The notes beneath the pieces are model-generated. The model had not been told where the DNA came from. It did no database searches and saw only the letters and a program-made list of their open reading frames with translations. From NCBI RefSeq assembly GCF_900187445.1, contig NZ_FYEB01000007.1, positions 18,231 to 82,230 on the forward strand: a stretch of 64,000 nt of DNA. The letters run 5' to 3'. This document shows positions 35,776 to 45,462 of the stretch, piece by piece. The DNA comes from Pseudomonas sp. Irchel s3b2 (lineage in GTDB: Bacteria > Pseudomonadota > Gammaproteobacteria > Pseudomonadales > Pseudomonadaceae). Numbering within the stretch: position 1 is the stretch's first letter; every line of letters begins with the position of its first letter. The position numbers were made by a program, and so were the translations under genes.

Positions 35776-37473
35776 ATGGGACTGTTTGATTACAAAAATG
35801 CCGGCAGTTTGGCCGGCAAGGCGTTGTACTCCGACGCGATCGCGCTGACGCTTTACGCGTACACGCCAACCGGCCTGCCACTGCCGGCGACCGCTTGGGC
35901 GCCGATTGGCGCCACAGCGTTGGGCTATCAGGGCAAGGTCGGGGCCCAAGGCACCTTTTATGGCGAGAAGGATGGCTTCACCAGCGCCGAAGCCGAAATC
36001 CTCGGTAAATACGACGGGGCAGGGAAGTTGATCGGCATTGGTATCGCCTTCCGTGGCACCGGTGGCCTGGGGTACAGCGACACCTTCGGCGACATGAAAA
36101 ACAACCTGCTGGCAGCGGTCGGCCCGGTGGATTACGCGACGAACTATGCGAAGAACGCCTTCGACACTTTGCTCAAGGACGTCGCCGCGTTCGCCATCGC
36201 CCACGGCCTGAGTGCCAAGGACGTACTGGTCAGCGGGCATAGCCTCGGCGGGTTGGGGGTCAACAGCCTGGCGGAGTTGAGCGGCAATAATTGGGGCGGT
36301 TTTTTCAACGACGCCAACTACATCGCCTTCGCCTCGCCGACCCAAAGCGCCACCGGCAACAATGTGCTGAACATCGGCTACGAGAACGACCCGGTGTTTC
36401 GAGTGCTCGACGGCACCACCTTCAGCAGTGGCTCGCTGGGCAAGCACGACGGTCATCAGGAGTCGGCGACAAATAATATCGTCAACTTCAATGACCAGTA
36501 CGCCTCCACCGCGCAGAACCTGGTGCCGTTCAGCATCCTCAACCCGCTGAACTGGTCGGCCCACGGTTCGTTGGGCTATGCCGACGGTTTGAACCGGGTG
36601 ATCGACTCACGCTTCTACGACCTTACCGACAAGGACTCGACGCTGATCGTGTCCAACCTGTCGGAATCGTCCCGAGGCACGACCTGGGTCGAAGACCTGG
36701 GCCGCAGCGGCGAGCCTCACACCGGCAGCACTTTCATCATCGGCACCGACAGCAATGACTTGCTCAAGGGCGGCGCGGGCAATGACTTTATCGAAGGCCG
36801 TGACGGTAACGACCGCTTCCGCGATGACGGTGGCTACAACCTGCTGCTGGGTGGCAAGGGCAGCAACACCTTCGAACTGCAGAAGCCGTTGCAGAACTTC
36901 AGCGTTGCCAATGACGGCGACGGCACGCTGTATGTGCGCGACGCCTACGGCGGCATCAGCATGACCCGCGACATCGGCGCGCTGGTGAGCAAGGAATCGG
37001 GGTCGTGGTGGGGCAGCAAGGACGTCACCTACAACGTCACCGCCAATGGCTTGCTCAATGGCAGCGAACTGACCCACTACAACCATTCGCTCAATGGCGA
37101 TGCCTACGGCAACACGCTGGCGGCCACCGTCGACGGTGACTGGCTGTTCGGCAACGCCGGCGACGATCTGCTGCACAGCGACAAAAGCCACGTGACCTTC
37201 GTCGGTGGCGCGGGCAATGACGTGATGCATGCCTCGGGGGGCGGCAATACCTTCCTGTTCAGCGGCGCCTTCGGCTTCGACGCGATCAATGGGTATCAGG
37301 GCAGCGACAAACTGGTGTTCATGGGCGTCCAGGGCGCGGGGCAGGGTTATGACTACGTTCAGCACGCTTCACAGGCCGGCAACGACATCGTGCTCAAGAT
37401 TGGCGATTACGCCGTAACGCTGGTGGGCGTGGGTCTGGATAATCTCTCGGCTTCGGGAATTACGTTTGCGTAA
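35776..37473 (+). CDS. Family I.3 lipase, shorter paralogue lacking the lid-1 region
   Basis: A 565-aa secreted lipase with catalytic Ser156 in GHSLGG, an N-terminal alpha/beta-hydrolase domain and a C-terminal beta-roll with GGAGNDFIEGRDGND RTX repeats near residue 335 and a second set near 475. There is no N-terminal signal peptide; the C-terminal GITFA end fits AprDEF export. It is clearly a tandem paralogue of the next gene. It is 52 residues shorter, and almost all of the difference (about 51 residues) lies before the active serine, removing the segment equivalent to residues 40-90 of the neighbour, where lid 1 lies in family I.3 structures. AAGGA precedes ATG 35776. Confidence 0.93.
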   Translation: MGLFDYKNAGSLAGKALYSDAIALTLYAYTPTGLPLPATAWAPIGATALGYQGKVGAQGTFYGEKDGFTSAEAEILGKYDGAGKLIGIGIAFRGTGGLGYSDTFGDMKNNLLAAVGPVDYATNYAKNAFDTLLKDVAAFAIAHGLSAKDVLVSGHSLGGLGVNSLAELSGNNWGGFFNDANYIAFASPTQSATGNNVLNIGYENDPVFRVLDGTTFSSGSLGKHDGHQESATNNIVNFNDQYASTAQNLVPFSILNPLNWSAHGSLGYADGLNRVIDSRFYDLTDKDSTLIVSNLSESSRGTTWVEDLGRSGEPHTGSTFIIGTDSNDLLKGGAGNDFIEGRDGNDRFRDDGGYNLLLGGKGSNTFELQKPLQNFSVANDGDGTLYVRDAYGGISMTRDIGALVSKESGSWWGSKDVTYNVTANGLLNGSELTHYNHSLNGDAYGNTLAATVDGDWLFGNAGDDLLHSDKSHVTFVGGAGNDVMHASGGGNTFLFSGAFGFDAINGYQGSDKLVFMGVQGAGQGYDYVQHASQAGNDIVLKIGDYAVTLVGVGLDNLSASGITFA

Positions 37474-37497
37474 AAGCTGCATGCACTAGAGGCTCCG

Positions 37498-37521
37498 GGG
37501 CGCCTCGTGATTGAGGCGTCC
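37498..37521 (+). other. Hairpin between the two lipase genes
   Basis: GGCGCCTC and GAGGCGTC form an eight-base stem with a six-base loop in the 99-base gap between the lipases. There is no T-run, so this is more likely a partial terminator, attenuator or RNA-processing hairpin than a full stop. It could set different expression of the two genes. Confidence 0.4.
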
Positions 37522-37572
37522 TGGCTGTGAGCTATCTCTGACAATTCCAACAAAGAGAGAGAGGCAATACCA

Positions 37573-39426
37573 ATGGGTGTGTATGACTACAAAAACTTTG
37601 ATACAGCAGACTCCAAGGCGTTGTTCAGCGACGCCATGGCGATCACGCTGTATTCCTATCACAACCTCGACAACGGTTTCGCCACCGGTTACCAGCAAAA
37701 CGGCTTCGGCCTGGGCTTGCCGGCAACCCTGGTCACCGCGCTGATCGGCGGCACTGATTCCCAGGGCGTCATTCCCGGCATTCCCTGGAACCCCGATTCA
37801 GAAAAAGCCGCACTTGAAGCCGTGCAACAAGCCGGCTGGACGCCGATCACCGCCGCGCAACTGGGCTATGACGGCAAGACCGACGCTCGCGGAACCTTCT
37901 TCGGCGAGAAGGCCGGTTACACCAGTGCTCAAGTGGAGATCCTCGGCAAGTACGACGCGCAGGGTCATCTCACCGAAATCGGCATCGCCTTTCGCGGCAC
38001 CAGCGGCCCGCGAGAAATCCAGATCGGCGACTCCATCGGCGACGTGATCAACGATCTGCTGGCGGCGTTGGGTCCCAAGGATTATGCGAAAAACTACGCG
38101 GGCGAAGCCTTTGGCAATTTGCTCGGTGACGTTGCAGCATTTGCCCAGGCCAATGGGCTGTCGGGCAAAGACGTGCTGGTCAGCGGCCACAGCCTTGGTG
38201 GATTGGCGGTCAATAGCCTGGCGGACTTGAGCAGCGAGAAATGGTCCGGGTTCTATCAGGATTCCAACTACATCGCCTACGCCTCGCCGACCCAAAGCAG
38301 CAGCGACAAAGTGCTGAACATCGGCTATGAAAACGACCCGGTGTTCCGCGCCCTTGATGGATCAGCGTTCAACCTGTCCTCGGTGGGCGTGCACGATGCC
38401 GCCAAGGATTCGACGACCGATAACATCGTCAGCTTCAACGACCACTACGCTTCGACGGCGTGGAACGTGCTGCCGTATTCCATCCTCAACATTCCCACCT
38501 GGATTTCGCACTTGCCCACCGGTTACGGCGACGGCATGACCCGAGTGCTGGAGTCGCAGTTCTACGACCTGACCAGCAAAGACTCGACCATTATCATCGC
38601 CAACCTATCGGACCCGGCGCGCAGCAACACTTGGGTCGAGGACTTGAACCGCAACGCCGAAACCCATAAAGGCAGCACCTTCATCATCGGCAGCGACGGC
38701 AATGACCTGATCCAGGGCGGCAAGGGCAGCGATTACCTGGAAGGCCGCGACGGGAACGACACCTTCCGCGATAGTGGCGGCTACAACATTCTGTTGGGCG
38801 GCGAGGGCAGCAATGTGCTGGATTTGCAGCAATCGGTGAAGAACTTCGTCTTCGCCAATGACGGTGCCGGCAATCTGTACGTGCGCGATGCCAACGGTGG
38901 CATCAGCATCACCCGCGACATCGGCAGCATCGTCACCAAGGAACCGGGTTTTCTCTGGGGCGTGTTCAAGGATGACGTGACCCACAGCGTCACTGCCAAT
39001 GGCCTCGCGGCCGGGGGCAACCTGACCCAGTACGCCTCAAGCGTGAAGGGCACGACTGGCGCCGACACCCTTAACGCGCACGCAACAGGCGACTGGTTGT
39101 TTGGACAGGATGGCAACGACCATTTGCTCGGCAGTACCGGCAATGACGTATTTGTCGGCGGGGTGGGTAATGACCTGATAGAGTCGGGCGGCGGAGTCGA
39201 TACGTTCCTGTTCAGCGGCGCGTTTGGCCAGGACCGGGTGGTGGGGTATCAAGCCAACGACAAACTGGTGTTCCTCGGGGTACAGGGCGTTGCGCCGAAC
39301 GATGATTACCGGGCCCATGCCACGGCGGTGGGGCAGGATACGCTGCTGACATTCGGCAGTGATTCGGTGACCCTGGTGGGTGTCGGGCTGGACAGTTTGT
39401 CCGGTAGTGGGATTGTGATCGCTTGA
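37573..39426 (+). CDS. lipA: Family I.3 thermostable lipase LipA
   Basis: A 617-aa secreted triacylglycerol lipase, the exact usual length of the P. fluorescens family I.3 enzymes. The catalytic serine is Ser207 in SGHSLGG, the position known for this family. The lid-1 segment (roughly residues 46-75, GLGLPATLVTALIGGTDSQG) is present. RTX nonapeptides (GGKGSDYLEGRDGND near 377, GQDGNDHLLGSTGND near 515) bind calcium. The C-terminal end SGIVIA follows the pattern recognised by AprDEF-type exporters; no signal peptide. GAGAGAGG upstream of ATG 37573 is the ribosome site. Last gene of the secreted-hydrolase operon; a REP pair follows. Confidence 0.96.
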   Translation: MGVYDYKNFDTADSKALFSDAMAITLYSYHNLDNGFATGYQQNGFGLGLPATLVTALIGGTDSQGVIPGIPWNPDSEKAALEAVQQAGWTPITAAQLGYDGKTDARGTFFGEKAGYTSAQVEILGKYDAQGHLTEIGIAFRGTSGPREIQIGDSIGDVINDLLAALGPKDYAKNYAGEAFGNLLGDVAAFAQANGLSGKDVLVSGHSLGGLAVNSLADLSSEKWSGFYQDSNYIAYASPTQSSSDKVLNIGYENDPVFRALDGSAFNLSSVGVHDAAKDSTTDNIVSFNDHYASTAWNVLPYSILNIPTWISHLPTGYGDGMTRVLESQFYDLTSKDSTIIIANLSDPARSNTWVEDLNRNAETHKGSTFIIGSDGNDLIQGGKGSDYLEGRDGNDTFRDSGGYNILLGGEGSNVLDLQQSVKNFVFANDGAGNLYVRDANGGISITRDIGSIVTKEPGFLWGVFKDDVTHSVTANGLAAGGNLTQYASSVKGTTGADTLNAHATGDWLFGQDGNDHLLGSTGNDVFVGGVGNDLIESGGGVDTFLFSGAFGQDRVVGYQANDKLVFLGVQGVAPNDDYRAHATAVGQDTLLTFGSDSVTLVGVGLDSLSGSGIVIA

Positions 39427-39451
39427 GGGTGATGCGGCGCCGGTAAGGGCC

Positions 39452-39545
39452 TCTTCGCGGGCAAGCCTCGCTCCTACGGAATTTGGGTTGTTCACGCGAT
39501 ATGTGTATGACTCAGCCCTGTGTGGGAGCGAGCTTGTCCGCGAAG
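39452..39545. repeat. REP pair, gtaggagc/gtgggagc family
   Basis: CTTCGCGGGCAAGCCTCGCT at the left and GAGCGAGCTTGTCCGCGAAG at the right are inverted across about 45 bases. It follows lipA directly and closes the operon. Confidence 0.87.
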
Positions 39546-39706
39546 AACGATAACGCGGTAAACCTGCTTGTTACGTGACTCTCCATTCACCCCCGAACTC
39601 CAATACCTGCATTAACAGGCACTGGCACTAAAGCATTCGCGCATTATCTCGTTATACTATAACGTCATTGCGACATGCCGCCATTGAGTACAGGAGATTT
39701 GGCAAC

Positions 39707-40915
39707 GTGAGTAACAGCAACAGTTCCACCTTTGATTTGCCAGCAATGGCTTCTCCTGCGCTTGCCGCCAGCGCTGCAAAAACCAACACCCGAATGCTGG
39801 CCATCGATGCCCTGCGCGGTTTCGTCATGCTCTGCATGCTCATCGACCACGTGCGGGAAACCTTTCTGCTGCATCGTCAGGTGACCGACCCGATCGACGC
39901 CTTGAGCGTTACCCCCGACCTGTTCTTCACCCGACTGCTGAGCACAATCTGCGCCCCGGTGTTCATCTTCCTCACCGGTTTGTCGGCCTGGCTCTATAGC
40001 CAGAAACACACGGCCAACGAGACGTCGGTGTTCCTGCTAAAGCGCGGGTTGTTCCTGGTGTTTCTGGAGCTCACCTTCGTGTGCTTTGCCTGGAACGCCG
40101 AGTTCCCGCCCAAGACGTTGTGGTTGCAAGTGATCTGGTGCATCGGCATCTGCATGATCGTGCTCGCCGGGTTGCTGCACTTCAAGCGCAGTTGGCTGAT
40201 TGTGCTCGGAGTAGCGATTGTCGCCGGGCACAACCTGCTCGACGGCGTGACCGTAGGGTCGGAGTCGCCGTTCTTCGTGCCGTGGTCGATCCTGCATCAG
40301 CGGGTGTTCATCGACATCACCGAGGTCACTCGGGCTCGCACCACATACCCGGTGTTGCCATGGATCGGGGTGATTTTGCTGGGCTGGGCCATCGGGCCAT
40401 GGTTCGGCAAGGACATGGAATCGGCGGAGCGAATTTCGCGGTTGCTGAAAGTCGGCTGCGGCCTGCTGGTGGCTTTCGTGTTCATCCGCTACTTGAATGT
40501 TTATGGCGAAAAGCCTTGGGTGCAGACCGGTGATTCCCTGCGCACGTTCATGAGTTTCCTGAGCGCGAAGAAGTACCCGCCATCGCTGATGTTCCTGATG
40601 CCGACGCTGGGTCTGGGGTTGATTCTTTTGGCGTTGTTCGAGAAAGCTCAGGATCGCTGGTCCACCGCGACCTTGGCGATCTACGGCGGTGCGCCGATGT
40701 TTTTCTATTTGCTGCACTTGTACGTGCTCAAGGCGATGTACTTGGTGGCCGTCGCGATTTGGGGCACCAATCAGGGCACTTATTATGGCTTCGACAACCT
40801 GCCCATGGTCTGGCTATGGAGCGTGATCCTCGGGGTGTTGCTGTTCTTCCCGACGCGCTGGTTCGCCAACCTCAAACAGCGCCGTCGCGACATCGCGATT
40901 CTCAAATATCTCTGA
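39707..40915 (+). CDS. DUF1624 / heparan-alpha-glucosaminide acetyltransferase-like membrane protein
   Basis: A 402-aa multi-pass inner-membrane protein with about ten hydrophobic segments. The start of the first segment, RMLAIDALRGFVMLCMLIDHVRE, is the hallmark of the DUF1624/HGSNAT-catalytic domain, in which a membrane-embedded His participates in acyl transfer. GTG 39707 has AGGAGA nine bases upstream and is preferred to a TTG at 39668. The bacterial substrate of this group is generally unknown; a cell-surface glycan acetylation role is only an inference. Monocistronic, convergent with a small lipoprotein gene. Confidence 0.83.
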   Translation: MSNSNSSTFDLPAMASPALAASAAKTNTRMLAIDALRGFVMLCMLIDHVRETFLLHRQVTDPIDALSVTPDLFFTRLLSTICAPVFIFLTGLSAWLYSQKHTANETSVFLLKRGLFLVFLELTFVCFAWNAEFPPKTLWLQVIWCIGICMIVLAGLLHFKRSWLIVLGVAIVAGHNLLDGVTVGSESPFFVPWSILHQRVFIDITEVTRARTTYPVLPWIGVILLGWAIGPWFGKDMESAERISRLLKVGCGLLVAFVFIRYLNVYGEKPWVQTGDSLRTFMSFLSAKKYPPSLMFLMPTLGLGLILLALFEKAQDRWSTATLAIYGGAPMFFYLLHLYVLKAMYLVAVAIWGTNQGTYYGFDNLPMVWLWSVILGVLLFFPTRWFANLKQRRRDIAILKYL

Positions 40916-40957
40916 TTGGCTGCCCGCGATGACAACGCGGGCAACCCGTTCCGGGGA

Positions 40958-41182
40958 TCAGTCCTCCTTGCGAACCGTGGCCACGTCATCGGCCCGGACT
41001 TTCACCTTGGCCCCGGAAATATCTTCAAACTCGAAGAAACCATCCTTGGTCTTGGTGTTCGGCATGTCCTTGGTCAAATACTGGGTGCCATTTTGCAAGG
41101 TCACGACCGTTGGCGTCGAGCAACCGGCCAGGGCCAGAAAGGCCGCTACCACCAAGGGCAAACCCAGAGTCTTGATATTCAT
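40958..41182 (-). CDS. YgdI/YgdR-type (DUF903) small lipoprotein
   Basis: A 74-aa lipoprotein. A signal peptide ends in the lipobox LAGC (Cys near residue 21), followed by Ser, so outer-membrane sorting is expected. The mature part (VVTLQNGTQYLTKDMPNTK, then GFFEFEDISGAKVKVRADDV) is the DUF903 SH3-like domain. ATG 41182 with GGGAGG just upstream is the start; GTG 41188 overlaps the ribosome site. Function of the family is unknown. Confidence 0.9.
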   Translation of the reverse strand: MNIKTLGLPLVVAAFLALAGCSTPTVVTLQNGTQYLTKDMPNTKTKDGFFEFEDISGAKVKVRADDVATVRKED

Positions 41183-41391
41183 ATACACCTCCCATCACTC
41201 AATAAAAACAGCGCGACCGCCTCGCTCGAGATGAGTCGTCACCGAACCTCTAACGCGGTTGGTGCGATGGAATGGCAGAAAGTTCGATGGTCACCCGAAA
41301 AATTGCCGAATAGCGTCGCCACTGATCTTTTTCCGTTTGCACCGGGTGGGGCATAGCTGCTATCTGTACGCATAACCAGTATTCGCTTGCC

Positions 41392-43059
41392 ATGGCCCTT
41401 TTGCCCGTGATTGTAAATCCTCTCGATGACCCGTTCTATTACTTGAACAATTTCATGCAAGTGCTTGATTGGCTTGAACATCGCTATGCCGATGTGTTGA
41501 GCGTCGAGGAACAGGATTTCATCCGCGACTTCAATCGACTGCCCCGCGAGTCCCAAGCGCTGCTGGTCAGACTGGTGATGCGCAAGGGTGTGCATTTCAG
41601 GGCTGGCAAACTGAGTTACGCCGAGATCGGCGACATCGATAGCGCTGCGACGCCGTTGCTGGCATCGGGCTGGATCGACCAGCAGTCGCCATTGCACATC
41701 GAGGAATTGTTCGAAGTGTTACTCAAAGCCGAGATTCTCCAGTGCTTTGGCGGCGCCATCGATCAGCCCAAAAGCAAAAAGAACGATTGGCTGCCGGCCT
41801 TGAGCGAGCAGTTTCCCGAAGCGCAAAGTTTTGCCCAGTGGTGTCCGGCACTGAATGACCGGTTGTTCAGCCTGACCGTCATGGGCCTGTGCGACCGGCT
41901 GCGGCTGATGTTCTTTGGCAATCTTTACCAGGACTGGTCGGAGTTCGTGCTGGCCGACCTGGGCATCTTTACCTACGAAAAAGTCGAGTTCTGCGCCGAG
42001 TCCCGAGGGTTGCGCAGTCGCGAGGACGTCGATGCCTGCCTGTTCCTGTACAGCTGTCAGCAGCGTTTCGAAGCCGGTGAAGATGTGGCGGCGATTGTCG
42101 AGCAGATCAACGGGCTGGAACTCGACAATCCCTGGCTGCAAAGACGTCGGGGCAAACTGCTGTTCCAGATCGCTCAGCATTGCGAACGTATCGTGGATTT
42201 TTCCGCCGCCCTGAGCCTCTACCGCGAATGCGACTACCCCGGCGCGCGTCTGCGGCTGATTCGCGTGTTGGAGCGCAGTGCTGAATATCAGTTGGCCTTG
42301 GACTTGGCCGCCCACGCCGAGCAAGCCCCTGAAAGCGCCGCCGAGCATCAGCATCTATTGCGTGTGCTGCCCAGACTGCGGCGCAAGCTGGGCGGGCCAC
42401 CGATCAAGCGACCAGCCCCTCGCGCCATGCAGCGCCTGGATCTGCAATTACCCAGACACGATCCGGCGTTGTCGGTGGAGTCTTACGTTCAGGCGCACCT
42501 GGCGGACGAGTCGGCGCCGGTGCATTACGTCGAGAACAGCCTGATCAATTCACTGTTCGGGCTGCTGTGCTGGCCGGCGATTTTCGCGCCGTTGCCGGGG
42601 GCATTTTTTCACGCGTTCCAGCGCGGGCCGGTGGACCTGCTCAACGAAGATTTTCATGCGCGGCGCGCGGATCTGTTCCAGGAATGCCTCGCCGAACTCG
42701 ATGACGGCCGTTATGTGCACACTGTCCGCGAGCGTTACAGCGCCAAGTGGGGCGTGCAGTCACCGTTCGTATTCTGGGGCGCGCTGAGCGAGGAACTGCT
42801 GGAGCAGGCGCTCGACTGTCTGCCTGCCGAACACCTCAAGCATTGGTTCAATCGACTGCTGCTCGACATCAAGGCCAACCGCGCCGGCATGCCGGACCTG
42901 ATTCAGTTTTGGCCGCAAGACAAAACCTACCGAATGATCGAAGTCAAAGGCCCCGGCGATCGGTTGCAAGACAATCAATTGCGCTGGCTGGAATTCTGTC
43001 ACGAGCACCAGATGCCGATCGCCGTGTGCTACGTGCAATGGGCGGAGCAGGGCGCGTGA
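41392..43059 (+). CDS. fan1: FAN1-type structure-specific nuclease (VRR-NUC)
   Basis: A 555-aa homologue of Fanconi-associated nuclease 1, which unhooks interstrand crosslinks and cuts 5' flaps. The C-terminal VRR-NUC domain (about residues 430-555) has GMPDLIQFW near residue 499 and the catalytic IEVKGPGD near 515. The N-terminal helical region (DDPFYYLNNFMQVLDWL and following) matches the SAP-like and TPR-like parts of Pseudomonas FAN1. GTGA overlap couples it to the helicase gene downstream, suggesting the nuclease and helicase act on the same repair intermediate (inference). Confidence 0.93.
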   Translation: MALLPVIVNPLDDPFYYLNNFMQVLDWLEHRYADVLSVEEQDFIRDFNRLPRESQALLVRLVMRKGVHFRAGKLSYAEIGDIDSAATPLLASGWIDQQSPLHIEELFEVLLKAEILQCFGGAIDQPKSKKNDWLPALSEQFPEAQSFAQWCPALNDRLFSLTVMGLCDRLRLMFFGNLYQDWSEFVLADLGIFTYEKVEFCAESRGLRSREDVDACLFLYSCQQRFEAGEDVAAIVEQINGLELDNPWLQRRRGKLLFQIAQHCERIVDFSAALSLYRECDYPGARLRLIRVLERSAEYQLALDLAAHAEQAPESAAEHQHLLRVLPRLRRKLGGPPIKRPAPRAMQRLDLQLPRHDPALSVESYVQAHLADESAPVHYVENSLINSLFGLLCWPAIFAPLPGAFFHAFQRGPVDLLNEDFHARRADLFQECLAELDDGRYVHTVRERYSAKWGVQSPFVFWGALSEELLEQALDCLPAEHLKHWFNRLLLDIKANRAGMPDLIQFWPQDKTYRMIEVKGPGDRLQDNQLRWLEFCHEHQMPIAVCYVQWAEQGA

Positions 43060-45335
43060 GCTACAGCATTGCGGTGCGGGCGCTGTGTGAATTCACCGCC
43101 AAGGTCGGCGACCTCGACCTGCGCTTCACCCCGTCGCCGACCGCGCTGGAAGGCATCGTCGGGCATCGCACCGTGGCGTCACGGCGCAGCGAGGGTTACC
43201 AGAGCGAGGTCGCGCTTGAGGGCCAGTATCGAACCTTGACCGTGAAGGGCCGAGCGGACGGCTATGATCCGGCGCAAAACTGCCTCGAAGAAGTCAAAAC
43301 CTACCGTGGCGACCTGAGCAAACAACCGGCCAACCACCGCCAATTGCACTGGGCGCAGGCGAAGATCTACGGCGGGTTGATGTGTCAGAAACTGCAGTTG
43401 GAGCAGATTAATCTGGCGCTGGTGTATTTCGACATCGTCAGCGAAAAGGAAACCTGTCTGGTCGAGGCTTTCAGCTCCGCCGACTTGCAGTTGTTTTTCG
43501 AGCACCATTGCGGGTTGTTCCTGCAGTGGGCCGAGCAGGAAATGGCCCATCGCGAAGGGCGTAATCTGGCGGCGCAACAGTTGGCATTTCCCCATGCCGA
43601 TTTTCGTCCCGGGCAACGGCATCTGGCCGAATCAGTGTTCAAGGCGGTCAGCACCGGTCGCTGCTTGATGGCCCAGGCACCGACCGGTATTGGCAAGACC
43701 GTTGGCACACTGTTTCCGATGCTCAAGGCCCTGGCGCCGCAACAACTGGACAAGGTGTTTTTCCTCACGGCGAAAACCCCGGGGCGCAAATTGGCGCTTG
43801 ATGCCGCTCAGGTCATCCTCGACAGCGCCGACGCTCCGCCATTGCGAGTCCTCGAGATGATCGCCCGGGACAAGGCTTGCGAGCACCCGGACAAAGCCTG
43901 CCACGGCGAGTCGTGCCCGTTGGCCCAGGGCTTTTATGATCGTTTGCCGGCCGCGCGTCAGACAGCCAGCCAACGGAGCCTGCTGAACCAGAGTGCCTTG
44001 CGCGAGGTTGCCCTGCAGCATGACGTTTGCCCCTACTACCTGAGCCAGGAAATGGCCCGCTGGGCGGACGTGGTGGTCGCTGACTACAACTACTATTTCG
44101 ACTTTAGCGCATTGCTGTTCGGGCTGGCCCAGGCCAATAACTGGACAGTCGCGGTGCTGGTCGACGAAGCCCACAATCTGGTGGAGCGTGGCCGGCAGAT
44201 GTACAGCGCCAGCCTCGACCAGGCGACGTTGAACAGCGTGCGAAAAACCGCGCCTGAGCCGCTAAAGAGATCCTTGCAGCGGGTCAATCGTGAATGGAAT
44301 GCCCTGCATGATCAGCAACTCAGCCCCTATCAGGCCTACGACAAAGCCCCGGAAAAACTGCTTCAGGCGCTGTCCCTATGCTGCGCGAGCATCGGCGACT
44401 ACCTGAACGATCATCCCCAAGGCCTGGACAGCGGCTTGCAGAACTTTTACTTCGACATGCTGCAATTCGGCCGCGTGGCTGAGCTGTTCGATGAGCACTT
44501 CCTGTTCGACATCAGCAAACGCGACCTCGACCGCAAGCGCAACCTGTCGCAACTGTGCCTGCGCAACGTGGTGCCCGCCGCTTTCATTCGCCCGCGCCTG
44601 ACCGCTGCGCGTAGCACCGTACTGTTTTCCGCCACCTTGAACCCTCGGCATTATTACGCCGATTTGCTGGGAACACCGGCGAATACCGTCTGGATTGATG
44701 TGGAATCGCCATTCAGCGCCGAACAGTTGCAAGTGCACATCGTCAGCCAGATTTCGACCCGCTATGTTCACCGTCAGGCGTCCCTTGAACCCATCGTCGA
44801 GCTGATTGCCAAACAGTTCACCCAGCGCCCCGGTAACTACCTGGCGTTCTTCAGCAGCTTCGACTATTTGCAGCAAGTGGCCCAGTTGCTGGCCGAACGG
44901 CATCCGCACATCACGCTGTGGTCGCAGTCCCGGGGAATGGGGGAAGGGCCGCGTCAGGCGTTTCTCGATCAATTCACCCTCCATAGTCAGGGCGTAGGGT
45001 TTGCGGTGCTGGGTGGAGCATTCGGAGAAGGCATCGATTTACCCGGCGCGCGGTTGATTGGTGCATTCATCGCCACCCTGGGGCTGGCGCAACTGAATCC
45101 GGTCAACGAACAGATGAAACAGCGCATGGCGGCGATTTTCGGTGCCGGGTATGACTACACCTACCTGTTTCCCGGTGTGCAGAAAGTGGTGCAAGCAGCG
45201 GGGCGGGTGATCCGCACTCAGCAGGATCAAGGGGTGGTGATGCTGATCGATGACCGGTTTGGCGAGAGCAAGGTCAAGCAATTGTTGCCGCGCTGGTGGT
45301 CAGTTGAACCGCCGCATTTTCCTTCTGTCCTGTAG
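43056..45335 (+). CDS. DinG/XPD-like iron-sulfur helicase with N-terminal PD-(D/E)XK nuclease-like domain
   Basis: A 759-aa protein. Residues about 1-150 look like a Cas4/RecB-type PD-(D/E)XK domain: GRADGYD near 67 and EEVKTYRGD near 79, with a QLHWAQAKIYG helix. A superfamily 2 helicase follows, with QAPTGIGKT near 208, DEAH near 369, FSATL near 527, and a C-terminal QAAGRVIR motif VI near 715. Between motifs I and II are three clustered cysteines (KACEHPDKACHGESC) and a fourth (DVCPYYL), which fit an XPD/DinG-type 4Fe-4S cluster. GTG 43056 overlaps the fan1 stop; longer frames upstream run inside fan1. Paired with fan1, it is probably a repair helicase-nuclease. Confidence 0.88.
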   Translation: MSYSIAVRALCEFTAKVGDLDLRFTPSPTALEGIVGHRTVASRRSEGYQSEVALEGQYRTLTVKGRADGYDPAQNCLEEVKTYRGDLSKQPANHRQLHWAQAKIYGGLMCQKLQLEQINLALVYFDIVSEKETCLVEAFSSADLQLFFEHHCGLFLQWAEQEMAHREGRNLAAQQLAFPHADFRPGQRHLAESVFKAVSTGRCLMAQAPTGIGKTVGTLFPMLKALAPQQLDKVFFLTAKTPGRKLALDAAQVILDSADAPPLRVLEMIARDKACEHPDKACHGESCPLAQGFYDRLPAARQTASQRSLLNQSALREVALQHDVCPYYLSQEMARWADVVVADYNYYFDFSALLFGLAQANNWTVAVLVDEAHNLVERGRQMYSASLDQATLNSVRKTAPEPLKRSLQRVNREWNALHDQQLSPYQAYDKAPEKLLQALSLCCASIGDYLNDHPQGLDSGLQNFYFDMLQFGRVAELFDEHFLFDISKRDLDRKRNLSQLCLRNVVPAAFIRPRLTAARSTVLFSATLNPRHYYADLLGTPANTVWIDVESPFSAEQLQVHIVSQISTRYVHRQASLEPIVELIAKQFTQRPGNYLAFFSSFDYLQQVAQLLAERHPHITLWSQSRGMGEGPRQAFLDQFTLHSQGVGFAVLGGAFGEGIDLPGARLIGAFIATLGLAQLNPVNEQMKQRMAAIFGAGYDYTYLFPGVQKVVQAAGRVIRTQQDQGVVMLIDDRFGESKVKQLLPRWWSVEPPHFPSVL

Positions 45336-45462
45336 GAATATTTACTTTATAAAACAGTGACATATCTTGAAAGACACGCTCATTTGAACAAACAACGAAA
45401 CAGCGCTTTATTCAAAGGGCAGCAATCACTTTCTTGCGAATCTTTGATAAGGAAATCAAGGT

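Noticed and set aside
42747..43055. Longer version of the helicase starting inside fan1
   Set aside because: It would read the end of fan1 in another frame; GTG 43056 overlaps the fan1 stop and gives a family-like N-terminus.
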